Source of the DNA: Streptomyces griseoincarnatus
GTDB lineage: Bacteria > Actinomycetota > Actinomycetes > Streptomycetales > Streptomycetaceae
Length of the DNA: 64,000 nt
NCBI GenBank assembly: GCA_014649575.1
Contig: BMTH01000004.1
Location: forward strand, 1 to 64,000
Reading direction: 5' to 3'
Made by a program: the position numbers and the translations under genes
The notes under the pieces: model-generated
What the model saw: only the letters and a program-made list of their open reading frames with translations
What the model was told of the DNA's origin: nothing
The model's database searches: none
Shown here: piece by piece, positions 22,901-31,022 of the stretch
How the letters are laid out: each line of letters begins with the position of its first letter
Position numbering within the stretch: position 1 is the first letter of the stretch

Positions 22901-24800
22901 CCAGCGAGCCCACCTCGCGCAGGAACGCGCCCAGCGCGCGGCCCAGCTCCAGCGGGCGGCCCAGCTGGTCGCCCTTCCAGAACGGCAGCCGGCCCGGCAC
23001 GCCCGGCGCGGGGGAGACCAGGACCCGGTCGCGGGTGATGTCCTCGATGCGCCACGAGCTGGTGCCGAGCGTGAAGACGTCACCCACCCGCGACTCGTAG
23101 ACCATCTCCTCGTCCAGCTCGCCGACCCGGCCCCCGCCCTTCTTGGGGTCGGCGCCCGCCAGGAACACGCCGAACAGACCGCGGTCCGGGATCGTGCCGC
23201 CCGAGGTCACGGCCAGGCGCTGGGCCCCCGGACGGCCGGTGATCTCGCCCGTGACCCGGTCCCACACCACGCGCGGACGCAGCTCCGCGAAGGCGTCCGA
23301 CGGGTACCGCCCGGCGAGCATGTCCAGCACGGACGTGAACGCGGACTCGGGCAGCGAGGCGAAGGGGGCCGCCCGGCGCACCGCCGCCAGCAGGTCGTCG
23401 AACTGCCAGGTGTCCATCGCCGTCATCGCCACGACCTGCTGCGCCAGCACGTCCAGCGGGTTCGACGGGACGCGCAGGGCCTCGATCTCGCCCGTGCGCA
23501 TCCGCTCGGTGACGACGGCGGCCTGCACCAGGTCGCCCCGGTACTTCGGGAACACCACGCCCGTGGACACCGCGCCCACCTGGTGGCCCGCGCGGCCCAC
23601 GCGCTGGAGGCCGGAGGCGACCGACGGCGGCGATTCGACCTGCACCACCAGGTCGACGGCGCCCATGTCGATGCCCAGCTCCAGGCTGGACGTGGCGACC
23701 ACCGCGGGCAGCCGGCCCGCCTTCAGATCCTCCTCCACCTGGGCGCGCTGCTCCTTGGACACCGAGCCGTGGTGCGCCCGCGCGATGACCGCGGGCGCGC
23801 CCTGGGCGGCCCCGGAGCCGCCCATCAGCTCGGCGGGGGAGTGGTGCTCGTCCAGGGGCTCGCCGGTGGCGCGCTCGTAGGCGATCTCGTTGAGCCGGTT
23901 GCACAGCCGCTCGGCGAGACGGCGGGAGTTGGCGAACACGATGGTCGAGCGGTGGCTCTGCACCAGGTCGGCGATCCGCTCCTCGACGTGCGGCCAGATC
24001 GAGGGCTTCTCCGCGCCCTCCGAACCCTCCGAGACGGGCGAGCCGCCCAGCTCGCCGAGGTCCTCGACCGGCACCACGACGGAGAGGTCGAACTCCTTCC
24101 CCGACTCCGGCTGCACGATCTCCGTCTTGCGCCGCGGGGACAGGAAGCGGGCCACCTCGTCCACGGGGCGCACCGTCGCCGAGAGGCCGATGCGGCGGGC
24201 CGGCTTGGGCAGCAGCTCGTCCAGCCGCTCCAGGGACAGTGCCAGGTGCGCGCCGCGCTTGGTGCCCGCGACCGCGTGCACCTCGTCGAGGATCACCGTC
24301 TCCACACCCGCGAGCGCGTCGCGCGTGGCGGACGTCAGCATCAGGAACAGCGACTCGGGCGTGGTGATCAGGATGTCCGGCGGCCGGGTGGCGAGGGCGC
24401 GGCGCTCGGCGGGCGGGGTGTCGCCGGAGCGGATGCCGACCTTCACCTCGGGCTCGGGCATCCCGAGGCGCACGGCCTCCTGACGGATGCCGGTCAGGGG
24501 GCTGCGCAGATTGCGCTCGACGTCGACGGCGAGGGCCTTCAGCGGCGAGACGTACAGCACCCGGCAGCGCTTCCTGGGGTCGGCCGGCGGGGGCGTCGAG
24601 GCCAGCTCGTCCAGGGCGGCGAGAAACGCGGCCAGCGTCTTGCCGGAACCGGTCGGCGCCACCACCAGCACGTCCGAGCCCGCGCCGATGGCCTGCCAGG
24701 CGCCGGCCTGGGCGGCCGTGGGCGCGGAGAAGGCCCCCGTGAACCAGCCACGGGTCGCGGGGGAGAAGCCGTCCAGGGCGCGGCGCGGATCGCTGACCAT
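19947..24800 (-). CDS. lhr: Lhr-family ATP-dependent helicase
   Basis: 1617 aa, a superfamily 2 helicase of full Lhr length. Walker A APTGSGKT is at residues 48-55, the DEVH box is in VILDEVHAVAGTKRGAH, and motif VI is QRVGRAGHQVG. A winged helix and Lhr-core domain follow and then a long C-terminal region. Lhr helicases unwind RNA:DNA hybrids 3'-5' and are linked to DNA repair. The start at 24800 begins MVSDPRRALDGFSP; an upstream ATG at 24902 overlaps the divergent regulator gene and is less likely. Its partner downstream is nei. Confidence 0.95.
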   Translation of the reverse strand: MVSDPRRALDGFSPATRGWFTGAFSAPTAAQAGAWQAIGAGSDVLVVAPTGSGKTLAAFLAALDELASTPPPADPRKRCRVLYVSPLKALAVDVERNLRSPLTGIRQEAVRLGMPEPEVKVGIRSGDTPPAERRALATRPPDILITTPESLFLMLTSATRDALAGVETVILDEVHAVAGTKRGAHLALSLERLDELLPKPARRIGLSATVRPVDEVARFLSPRRKTEIVQPESGKEFDLSVVVPVEDLGELGGSPVSEGSEGAEKPSIWPHVEERIADLVQSHRSTIVFANSRRLAERLCNRLNEIAYERATGEPLDEHHSPAELMGGSGAAQGAPAVIARAHHGSVSKEQRAQVEEDLKAGRLPAVVATSSLELGIDMGAVDLVVQVESPPSVASGLQRVGRAGHQVGAVSTGVVFPKYRGDLVQAAVVTERMRTGEIEALRVPSNPLDVLAQQVVAMTAMDTWQFDDLLAAVRRAAPFASLPESAFTSVLDMLAGRYPSDAFAELRPRVVWDRVTGEITGRPGAQRLAVTSGGTIPDRGLFGVFLAGADPKKGGGRVGELDEEMVYESRVGDVFTLGTSSWRIEDITRDRVLVSPAPGVPGRLPFWKGDQLGRPLELGRALGAFLREVGSLDDEDARLRLLAAGLDAWAADNVLSYLREQREACGHIPDDRTIVVERFRDELGDWRVVVHSPFGAQVHAPWALALGARLSERYGMDAQVMHADDGIVLRLPDADLMGLDLLDQEPVKAGAEYDADQAPVGAADVVFDKGEVDQVVTDQVGGSALFASRFRECAARALLLPRRNPGRRTPLWQQRQRASQLLQVAGEFGSFPIVLEAVRECLQDVFDVPGLVELMGDLESRRVRLVEVTTPEPSPFARSLLFGYVAQFLYEGDSPLAERRAAALSLDSRLLAELLGQAELRELLDAEVLTELERELQWLTEDRRAKDAESVADLLRLLGPLTEAELAERGAEPQWARELASARRAIRVRIAGEDHWAAVEDAGRLRDALGTALPVGVPEAFTEPVKDPLGDLLARYARTHGPFTSATAAARFGLGVAVTEGALQRLAAAGRVVQGEFHPAGIGQEWCDAAVLRRLRRRSLAALRHELEPVPPAALAQFLPQWQHMGKGHSLRGIDGLLRAVEQLQGASVPASALEKLVLPSRVANYASAMLDELTASGEVIWAGAGSLPGKDGWVSLYLADAAPLLLPPPHPLETTALHESVLAALSGGYGLFFRQIADQVRATTHPEASDVQLADALWDLAWSGRLTNDTLNPLRALLGSGRTAGSTAHRAKRAVPRGRYGSLTAAARSASRTGPPTVAGRWALLPDREGDTTVRAHALARTLLDRHGVVTRGAVAAEGVEGGFSAVYRVLSAFEETGQARRGYVVEGLGAAQFAMDGAVDRLRAAANARERGEGHPVPDAPAPFGGQSDPYGLGQGQDDVSYLPSRPGEYVSPRDLAAQGSQPWQNGGGPSYDPFAGRRSGPDRGSRAVVLAAADPANAYGAALGWPEPPEGASHKPGRKAGSLVVLVDGELTLYMERGGKTVLAWPADPGADPADDPRLPVAAEALANAARAGSLGTVTVERVNGTPALTSPLGALLETAGFVATPRGLRLRA

Positions 24801-24874
24801 GCGTCCATCGTGCACCCGGCCACTGACATCCGGGCCGGTCCGGGGCGCCGGCCGGGCGGCGTGACAATGACGGT

Positions 24875-25927
24875 ATGGCGGAAACGCGCGGGGAACGGGC
24901 ACGGCACTGGCGGTACGAGGAACTGCCCGGTGTCGACCTGCTGCGTGCCCACTACATCCGCAAGTCCTTCGTCCGGCACACCCACGAACACTTCGTGATC
25001 GCCGCCATCGCCGACGGCGTCGAGGTCTTCCATCACGGGAGCGGTGACCAGTACGCGGGCGCGGGCGCCCTCGCCCTGGTGAACCCGGACACGCCCCACA
25101 CCGGCCGGGCGGGCGTCCCCGAGGGCTGGCGGTACGGTGCCGTCTACCCGTCGCCGGACGTCGTGGCCGCCATCGCCGCCGAGACCACCACCCTGCGCGG
25201 CACCCCCGGCTTCGTCACCCCGGTCCTCGACGACCCGTACACCGTCCACCTGGTCCACCAGGTGCTGCGGGCCACCGACGAGAGCAACCCGCTCGCCGCC
25301 GACACCCTGCTGCGGGTCGTCGTGACCCGGCTGCTGCGGCTGAACGGCGGCACGCTGCCCCGGCGCGAGGTCCGCACGGCCGGGGCCCGGACCGCGGCAC
25401 GCGCGCGTGCCGTGCTCGAGGAACGCATGGCAGCGCCACCCACCCTGCAGCAGCTCGCCGCCGGCCTCGGCACCAGCCCCTTCGCCCTGCTGCGCGCCTT
25501 CCGCGACACCTACGGCATGCCCCCGCACACCTGGCTCACCGACGCGCGCGTGCGGCGCGCCCGGCGGCTGCTGGACGCGGGGACGGCACCGTCCGAGGCG
25601 GCCGTCACCGTGGGGTTCACCGACCAGCCGCACCTCAACCGGCACTTCAGCCGCATCGTCGGCGTCCCGCCGGGCGCCTACCAGCGCGAGCGCAAGAACG
25701 TACAAGACGCGCGCGGGGACCGTTCCGTAGCGTCCGGGGCGTGGCAGTGGAACGGACAGCAGGGCATGAGCACACGGACATACGGCCCGGTGACGGAGGC
25801 GGCGCGCCCTCCGAGGGCGCAGGGAACGCGCTCCCGCAGGGAGGGGAGAAGCCGGACGGCGCCGTGGTACGGGACGCACTCGGCGTCGGGGTCGCCGTCG
25901 GACTCTCCGGGTTCGCCTTCGGCGTGA
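24875..25927 (+). CDS. AraC-family transcriptional regulator
   Basis: 350 aa. An AraC-type cupin sensor domain (residues about 20-110, with HTHEHFVIAAIADGVEVFHH) precedes two C-terminal helix-turn-helix motifs (about 190-285, with LQQLAAGLGTSPFALLRAF and AVTVGFTDQPHLNRHFSRIVG). The family is often followed by AzlCD-type exporters. The reading frame continues about 65 residues past the usual end and overlaps the downstream azlC frame by 187 bp; that tail is low complexity. GACAAT lies 6 nt before the ATG with no binding site, suggesting a leaderless transcript. It likely controls the exporter genes downstream. Confidence 0.86.
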   Translation: MAETRGERARHWRYEELPGVDLLRAHYIRKSFVRHTHEHFVIAAIADGVEVFHHGSGDQYAGAGALALVNPDTPHTGRAGVPEGWRYGAVYPSPDVVAAIAAETTTLRGTPGFVTPVLDDPYTVHLVHQVLRATDESNPLAADTLLRVVVTRLLRLNGGTLPRREVRTAGARTAARARAVLEERMAAPPTLQQLAAGLGTSPFALLRAFRDTYGMPPHTWLTDARVRRARRLLDAGTAPSEAAVTVGFTDQPHLNRHFSRIVGVPPGAYQRERKNVQDARGDRSVASGAWQWNGQQGMSTRTYGPVTEAARPPRAQGTRSRREGRSRTAPWYGTHSASGSPSDSPGSPSA

Positions 25928-26541
25928 CCTCGGCGGGCAGCGGGCTCAGCCTGCTCCAGACCTGCGCGCTCAGTCTGCTGGTGTTCACCGGTGCCTCCCA
26001 GTTCGCCCTGGTCGGGGCGCTGGCGGCGGGCGGCGGCGCCGTCACGGCCGCCGCGGGCGCGTTCTTCCTCGGTGTGCGCAACGCCTTCTACGGGCTGCGG
26101 CTGTCGCAGCTGCTGGCGCTGCCCCGCGTGGTGCGGCCGTTCGCCGCGCAGTGGGTGATCGACGAGACCACCGCCGTCTCGCTCGCCCAGCCCACCCGCC
26201 GCGCCGCCCGCATCGGTTTCCTGGTCACCGGACTCAGCCTCTACGTCCTGTGGAACCTCACCACGCTGCTCGGCGCGCTGGGCGCGGACGCCATCGGGGA
26301 CACCAAGGCGTGGGGCCTGGACGCGGCCGGTCCCGCGGTGTTCCTGGCGCTGCTCGCCCCCATGCTGCGCACCGGCACCGAGCGGGCCGTCGCGGCGCTC
26401 GCCGTGCTGCTGGGGCTCGGCCTGCTGCCCGTGCTGCCGGCCGGCGTCCCGGTCCTGGTGGCCGCCCTGGCCGCACCGCTCGTTCTGTGGGCGCACGGCC
26501 GCGGGATCGCGTCGCGCGGTGACGTGGAGGAGAGGCGATGA
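25741..26541 (+). CDS. azlC: AzlC-family amino acid exporter, large subunit
   Basis: 266 aa from the first GTG, with AzlC blocks such as [37 protein letters not shown] and FFLGVRNAFYGLRL. Several membrane helices are present. Together with AzlD it exports branched-chain amino acids or methionine-like substrates. The start is uncertain: 25741 lies within the AraC gene without a binding site, while a GTG at 25864 has a GGAGGGGAGAAG-type region upstream. The short form would lose only a hydrophilic N-terminus. It overlaps azlD by 4 bp. Confidence 0.85.
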   Translation: MAVERTAGHEHTDIRPGDGGGAPSEGAGNALPQGGEKPDGAVVRDALGVGVAVGLSGFAFGVTSAGSGLSLLQTCALSLLVFTGASQFALVGALAAGGGAVTAAAGAFFLGVRNAFYGLRLSQLLALPRVVRPFAAQWVIDETTAVSLAQPTRRAARIGFLVTGLSLYVLWNLTTLLGALGADAIGDTKAWGLDAAGPAVFLALLAPMLRTGTERAVAALAVLLGLGLLPVLPAGVPVLVAALAAPLVLWAHGRGIASRGDVEERR

Positions 26542-26846
26542 ACATCTGGCTCGCGATCGGCCTGACCGTCGTCGGCTGCTACGCCGTGAAGCTCGCCGGG
26601 CTGCTGGTGCCCGCGGGCGTCCTCGAACGGCCCCTCGTCCGGCGCCTCGCCGCGCTGCTCCCCGTCGCCCTGCTCGCCGCCCTCACGGCCCAGCAGGCCT
26701 TCGCGGACGGCCGCGCCCTGGTGCTGGACGCGCGCGCGGCCGGTCTGGCGGCTGCCGCCGTGGCGCTCCTGCTGCGCGCGCCGTTCCTGCTCGTGGTGGC
26801 GGCGGCCGTGCTCGTGACGGCGGGGGCGCGGGCGCTGGGCGGGTGA
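26538..26846 (+). CDS. azlD: AzlD-family exporter small subunit
   Basis: 102 aa with three or four hydrophobic helices, the usual size for AzlD. ATG overlaps the azlC stop (ATGA), so the two subunits are translationally coupled. AzlD is required with AzlC for amino acid export; substrate specificity cannot be read from the sequence. After it comes a 259-bp convergent gap with no gene I can support. Confidence 0.86.
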   Translation: MNIWLAIGLTVVGCYAVKLAGLLVPAGVLERPLVRRLAALLPVALLAALTAQQAFADGRALVLDARAAGLAAAAVALLLRAPFLLVVAAAVLVTAGARALGG

Positions 26847-27105
26847 GGCAGGGGCCTTGCCGGGCTCCGCGGTCCGCCTGGGGGGCTGCGTGTGGCCGAG
26901 GTGCGTAGTACTCCGCCCGGGTGATGGCGCGAGCTTCGCAGCAGGCGCCCAGAGGCGGGTTCCGGCAGCCGACGGGTCGGGTCCCCTGGACCGCCGTGCA
27001 CGCCGCGGGTTGTCCAAGGCGAGGGGAGCCGGGCGTCGGGCGGACGGACGACGGGCGCTTCGTCCGGCCTTCCGGGGGCGTCGGACGCGGGGCGTCGGAC
27101 GCCGC

Positions 27106-28011
27106 TCAGGCGAGGCGGCCGTACGCGGCCAGAGTGCGCAACGCCTCGATCGTGGCGATGGAGCGAGTCTCCAGGAGCGCGCCCGGGGTGAACTCCGGGG
27201 CGCCCGGGAGCCGGCGGGCCGGCCAGCCTCCGTCGTCCCGCTGCGCGGCCGCGAGGGCGTCCAGGGAACGCTCCACCTCCGCGTCGGTGAACCACGCGCG
27301 CGCCAGTGAGTCCGGGGTGCGCGCGTAGTCGTGGGGGAGCTCGCCGGAAGCGTGACCCGAGCCGTCCGGGTCGAGCACCACCAGCCGTTCCCGGCGCACC
27401 AGGCGGCCCAGCCGCTCGGCGGCGGCCTCCGCGCGGATGCGGTCCGGGGCGTGGTCCAGGAAGACGACCGCGGCCTCCACGTCACCGGGGCGCGCCGCCT
27501 CCAGCGACTCCACGGCCTGCCGGCAGAAGTCGGTCGCGCGGAACAGCCACGGGTGCCACACCTCGTTGCGGTGCAGCAGCCCCACCGCCGGCGCGGTCGC
27601 CGCAAGCGAACCGGGCAGACGGGCCGCCCCACCGCCGTTCACGTGCGTCCCTACGGCCGGAAGCGCGCCCTCCGCCGTCGAGACGGACGTCAGATAGCGG
27701 CACACGCCCTCCGCACGGCGCGCGTCGCAGCGCCCCACGGCGTCCAGTACGTGCAGCGCGCGTGCCGTGTGCGCGGGCAGGCTGGCCGGTCCGCGCAGGG
27801 CCGGCTCCAGGGCGTGACCGTAGCCGCCGTCGTCGTTCCGGTACGCCTCCAGGGCGGTCTCCACCGGAACCGCGGCGCCGTCGCGGAAGTGATGGGCGAA
27901 GAGGCGCTGCTCCAGTACGCGCGCGGTGAGCCACACGAAGCGCTCCGCGCGCGCGAGCGTGCCGCGCGGAGGGGACGCCGGGGTGAGCGGTACGGCTGCG
28001 ATGTCGGCCAT
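27106..28011 (-). CDS. terpene-cyclase/prenyltransferase-fold protein of unknown function
   Basis: 301 aa. Two motifs, NDDGGYGHALEPALRGPAS and QRDDGGWPA, resemble the QW-type repeats of squalene-hopene cyclases and protein prenyltransferases and suggest an alpha/alpha barrel. The DxDD catalytic motif of class II cyclases is not seen, and the protein is half their length, so enzymatic activity is doubtful. TACGGT lies 7 nt upstream of the ATG, without a binding site, which fits a leaderless transcript. It is divergent from the DUF3046 gene, 79 bp away. Confidence 0.7.
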   Translation of the reverse strand: MADIAAVPLTPASPPRGTLARAERFVWLTARVLEQRLFAHHFRDGAAVPVETALEAYRNDDGGYGHALEPALRGPASLPAHTARALHVLDAVGRCDARRAEGVCRYLTSVSTAEGALPAVGTHVNGGGAARLPGSLAATAPAVGLLHRNEVWHPWLFRATDFCRQAVESLEAARPGDVEAAVVFLDHAPDRIRAEAAAERLGRLVRRERLVVLDPDGSGHASGELPHDYARTPDSLARAWFTDAEVERSLDALAAAQRDDGGWPARRLPGAPEFTPGALLETRSIATIEALRTLAAYGRLA

Positions 28012-28090
28012 GGCACCGACCGTAGGGGCACGGCGGAGCCCCGCGGGGCCCGTGGCAGGGCGCCACCCCCGCAGGCGGGATACTGGAAGC

Positions 28091-28285
28091 ATGCGGTTGA
28101 CGGTTTTCTGGGAGCGCATGTCGGAGTACTTCGGCACGGGGTACGCCGACACCTTCGCGCGCGACCATGTCATGTCCGAACTCGGCGGACGGACCGTCCA
28201 CGAGGCGCTGGAGGCCGGCTGGGACGCCAAGGACGTCTGGCAGGTGGTCTGCTCCGTCATGGACGTCCCCCGGGAACTGCGCTGA
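28091..28285 (+). CDS. DUF3046 family small protein
   Basis: 64 aa, starting MRLTVFWERMSEYFGTGYA and containing VMSELGGRTVHEALEAG. This matches the actinobacterial DUF3046 family that sits upstream of recA, including in mycobacteria. Function unknown. GATACT lies 6 nt before the ATG, so the mRNA may be leaderless. Confidence 0.85.
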   Translation: MRLTVFWERMSEYFGTGYADTFARDHVMSELGGRTVHEALEAGWDAKDVWQVVCSVMDVPRELR

Positions 28286-28320
28286 TCGTCACATAAGCCC
28301 CGCGGGAGCGGACAGTTGTC

Positions 28321-29667
28321 GTGGCCGTGGGCGAGACTTGGGCCGTGGCAGCCACCGACGAGACCGGGCCCGCGGGCCGGAACACGACCGTGCCCGGCAC
28401 GCCCCCGACCGCCGGCCCGCCGACGGACCCGGCGCCCCGCACCGGCGCCCGGATGCCGCGATGGCTGCCGCGCGCCATGGTGCTCGCGCTCGCGCTGATC
28501 GCCGTCTTCCAGTTCGGCAGCTGGGCCTTCCACCAGCTCACCGGGCTGCTGATCAACGTCCTGATCGCGTTCTTCCTGGCGCTCGCCGTGGAACCCGCGG
28601 TGAGCTGGATGGCCGCGCGCGGGGTGCGCCGGGGGTTCGGCACCTTCCTCGTCTTCGTGGGCGTCCTGGTGGTGGGCGCGGGCTTCGTCACGCTGCTCGG
28701 CTCGATGCTCGCGGAGCAGATCATCAAGATCGTCGAGGACTTCCCGCAGTATCTCGACTCGGTGATCAACTGGATCAACACCCACTTCCACACCGAACTG
28801 CGGCGCGTCGACATCCAGGAGAACCTGCTGCGGTCCGACTGGCTGCGCAACTACGTGCAGAACAGCGCCACCGGCGTGCTGGACGTGTCGGCGCAGGTGC
28901 TCGGCGGGCTCTTCCGGCTGCTCACCATCGCCCTGTTCTCCTTCTACTTCGCCGCCGACGGGCCCCGGCTGCGCCGCACCATCTGCTCCGTCCTGCCGCC
29001 TGCCCGGCAGGCCGAGGTGCTGCGTGCCTGGGAGATCGCCGTGAACAAGACCGGCGGCTACCTCTACTCGCGCGGCCTGATGGCCCTGATCTCGGGCCTC
29101 GCGCACTACGTCCTGCTCGAGTTCCTCGACGTGCCCTACGCACCCGTGCTGGCCGTGTGGGTGGGGGTGGTGTCGCAGTTCATCCCCACCATCGGCACCT
29201 ATCTGGCGGGCGCGCTGCCCATGCTGATCGCCTTCACGGTCGCGCCCTGGTACGCGGTGTGGGTGCTGGTGTTCGTGGTGGTCTACCAGCAGTTCGAGAA
29301 CTACGTGCTGCAGCCCAAACTGACCGCCCGGACCGTCGACATCCACCCGGCGGTCGCCTTCGGCTCGGTCGTCGCGGGCACGGCCCTGCTCGGCGCGGTC
29401 GGTGCCCTGATAGCGATCCCCGCCGTGGCCACGCTCCAGGCGTTCCTCGGCGCGTACGTGAAGCGGTACGACGTCACCGACGACCCGCGGGTGTTCGGGC
29501 ATCGCGGCTCGGGCGGGACGAGTGCCTTCGGCCGGCGGGTCCGGGGGCTGTGGGCCCAGCGGCGCCCGGAGGATGACGGTGCCGGGCCGGCGGCCGGGGC
29601 CGGGGCGGCCGGCGCGGGTGCGGCTGGTGCCGGGCCTGGCGAGGGTGGGACGGCCGGAGCGTCGTGA
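28321..29667 (+). CDS. AI-2E-family membrane transporter
   Basis: 448 aa from a GTG; a second GTG six bases later is also possible. About eight membrane helices, with family blocks LIAFFLALAVEPAVSWMA, GVVSQFIPTIGTYLAGALP and YQQFENYVLQPKLTARTVD. The N-terminal 45 residues and the C-terminal 60 residues (Gly/Ala repeats) are disordered. The family was named for autoinducer-2 export but members also act as ion antiporters, so the substrate is open. It lies between DUF3046 and recA. Confidence 0.87.
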   Translation: MAVGETWAVAATDETGPAGRNTTVPGTPPTAGPPTDPAPRTGARMPRWLPRAMVLALALIAVFQFGSWAFHQLTGLLINVLIAFFLALAVEPAVSWMAARGVRRGFGTFLVFVGVLVVGAGFVTLLGSMLAEQIIKIVEDFPQYLDSVINWINTHFHTELRRVDIQENLLRSDWLRNYVQNSATGVLDVSAQVLGGLFRLLTIALFSFYFAADGPRLRRTICSVLPPARQAEVLRAWEIAVNKTGGYLYSRGLMALISGLAHYVLLEFLDVPYAPVLAVWVGVVSQFIPTIGTYLAGALPMLIAFTVAPWYAVWVLVFVVVYQQFENYVLQPKLTARTVDIHPAVAFGSVVAGTALLGAVGALIAIPAVATLQAFLGAYVKRYDVTDDPRVFGHRGSGGTSAFGRRVRGLWAQRRPEDDGAGPAAGAGAAGAGAAGAGPGEGGTAGAS

Positions 29668-29715
29668 AGGGCCGGGGCTTCTGACATCGCGGGTGCGGAT
29701 CCCCGGCGGTGCGGC

Positions 29716-29745
29716 TTGACACGAAAATCGAACATCTATTCTTAT
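29716..29745 (+). promoter_or_regulatory. recA promoter
   Basis: TTGACA at 29716-29721 is a perfect -35 hexamer. With an 18-bp spacer the -10 element is TCTTAT (29740-29745) in the locally AT-rich stretch ATCTATTCTTATG. It is the clearest principal-sigma promoter in the window and lies about 160 bp before recA. Confidence 0.78.
29730..29742 (+). promoter_or_regulatory. SOS/Cheo-type operator of recA
   Basis: GAACATCTATTCT lies between the -35 and -10 elements. It differs by one base from the GAACATCCATTCT site that I recall from the S. lividans recA promoter, a LexA-type operator. Its position would block RNA polymerase when LexA is bound. Confidence 0.72.
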
Positions 29746-29906
29746 GGGGGAGCCGGTGAGGCTCAACGCCGGGCGTTCTGCCCCAGTCGGGGCGGGTATG
29801 GGCCCGGGTTATCCACAGGCCGGACGTGCGTCGGGGCGCGTTGTCAGTGGCAGGCGTTAGCGTCTTTGACGTGAAGCGATCGACTCAAGCAAACCGGGTG
29901 GAACCC

Positions 29907-31019
29907 ATGGCAGGAACCGACCGCGAGAAGGCGCTCGACGCCGCGCTCGCACAGATTGAACGGCAATTCGGCAAGGGCGCGGTCATGCGCATGGGCGAGC
30001 GGTCGAAGGAGCCCATCGAGGTCATCCCGACCGGGTCGACCGCGCTCGACGTGGCCCTCGGCGTCGGCGGCCTGCCGCGCGGCCGTGTGGTGGAGATCTA
30101 CGGGCCGGAGTCCTCCGGTAAGACGACCCTGACCCTGCACGCGGTGGCGAACGCGCAGAAGGCCGGCGGCCAGGTCGCGTTCGTGGACGCGGAGCACGCC
30201 CTCGACCCCGAGTACGCGAAGAAGCTCGGCGTCGACATCGACAACCTCATCCTGTCCCAGCCGGACAACGGCGAGCAGGCCCTGGAGATCGTGGACATGC
30301 TGGTCCGCTCCGGCGCCCTCGACCTCATCGTCATCGACTCCGTCGCGGCGCTCGTGCCCCGCGCGGAGATCGAGGGCGAGATGGGCGACAGCCACGTGGG
30401 TCTGCAGGCCCGTCTGATGAGCCAGGCCCTGCGGAAGATCACCAGCGCGCTCAACCAGTCCAAGACCACCGCGATCTTCATCAACCAGCTCCGCGAGAAG
30501 ATCGGCGTGATGTTCGGCTCGCCGGAGACCACGACCGGTGGCCGCGCGCTGAAGTTCTACGCCTCCGTGCGCATCGACATCCGCCGTATCGAGACCCTCA
30601 AGGACGGCACCGAGGCGGTCGGCAACCGCACCCGTTGCAAGGTCGTCAAGAACAAGGTCGCGCCGCCCTTCAAGCAGGCCGAGTTCGACATCCTCTACGG
30701 CCAGGGCATCAGCCGTGAGGGCGGTCTGATCGACATGGGCGTGGAGCACGGCTTCGTCCGCAAGGCCGGCGCCTGGTACACGTACGAGGGCGACCAGCTC
30801 GGCCAGGGCAAGGAGAACGCCCGCAACTTCCTGAAGGACAACCCCGACCTCGCCAACGAGATCGAGAAGAAGATCCTCACGAAGCTGGGTGTCGGCGTAC
30901 GGCCCGAGGAGGCCGCTGCCGAGGCAGGCGCGGACGCCGCCGCTCCGGCCGAGCCCGCGGCGGTGCCGGTCCCGGCGGCCAAGGGCTCCAAGGCCAAGGC
31001 CGCGGCGGCCAAGAGCTGA
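29907..31019 (+). CDS. recA: recombinase RecA
   Basis: 370 aa. Walker [10 protein letters not shown] at 66-73, [15 protein letters not shown], the [20 protein letters not shown] loop region and [18 protein letters not shown] are all intact. The C-terminus is Ala/Pro/Lys-rich, as in other Streptomyces RecA proteins. It pairs homologous DNA and triggers LexA self-cleavage. recX follows after 3 bp, forming the recA-recX operon behind the SOS-type promoter. Confidence 0.98.
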   Translation: MAGTDREKALDAALAQIERQFGKGAVMRMGERSKEPIEVIPTGSTALDVALGVGGLPRGRVVEIYGPESSGKTTLTLHAVANAQKAGGQVAFVDAEHALDPEYAKKLGVDIDNLILSQPDNGEQALEIVDMLVRSGALDLIVIDSVAALVPRAEIEGEMGDSHVGLQARLMSQALRKITSALNQSKTTAIFINQLREKIGVMFGSPETTTGGRALKFYASVRIDIRRIETLKDGTEAVGNRTRCKVVKNKVAPPFKQAEFDILYGQGISREGGLIDMGVEHGFVRKAGAWYTYEGDQLGQGKENARNFLKDNPDLANEIEKKILTKLGVGVRPEEAAAEAGADAAAPAEPAAVPVPAAKGSKAKAAAAKS

Positions 31020-31022
31020 CCC

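Noticed and set aside
26847..27105. Small genes in the convergent gap after azlD
   Set aside because: Open frames lack binding sites and any recognisable sequence.
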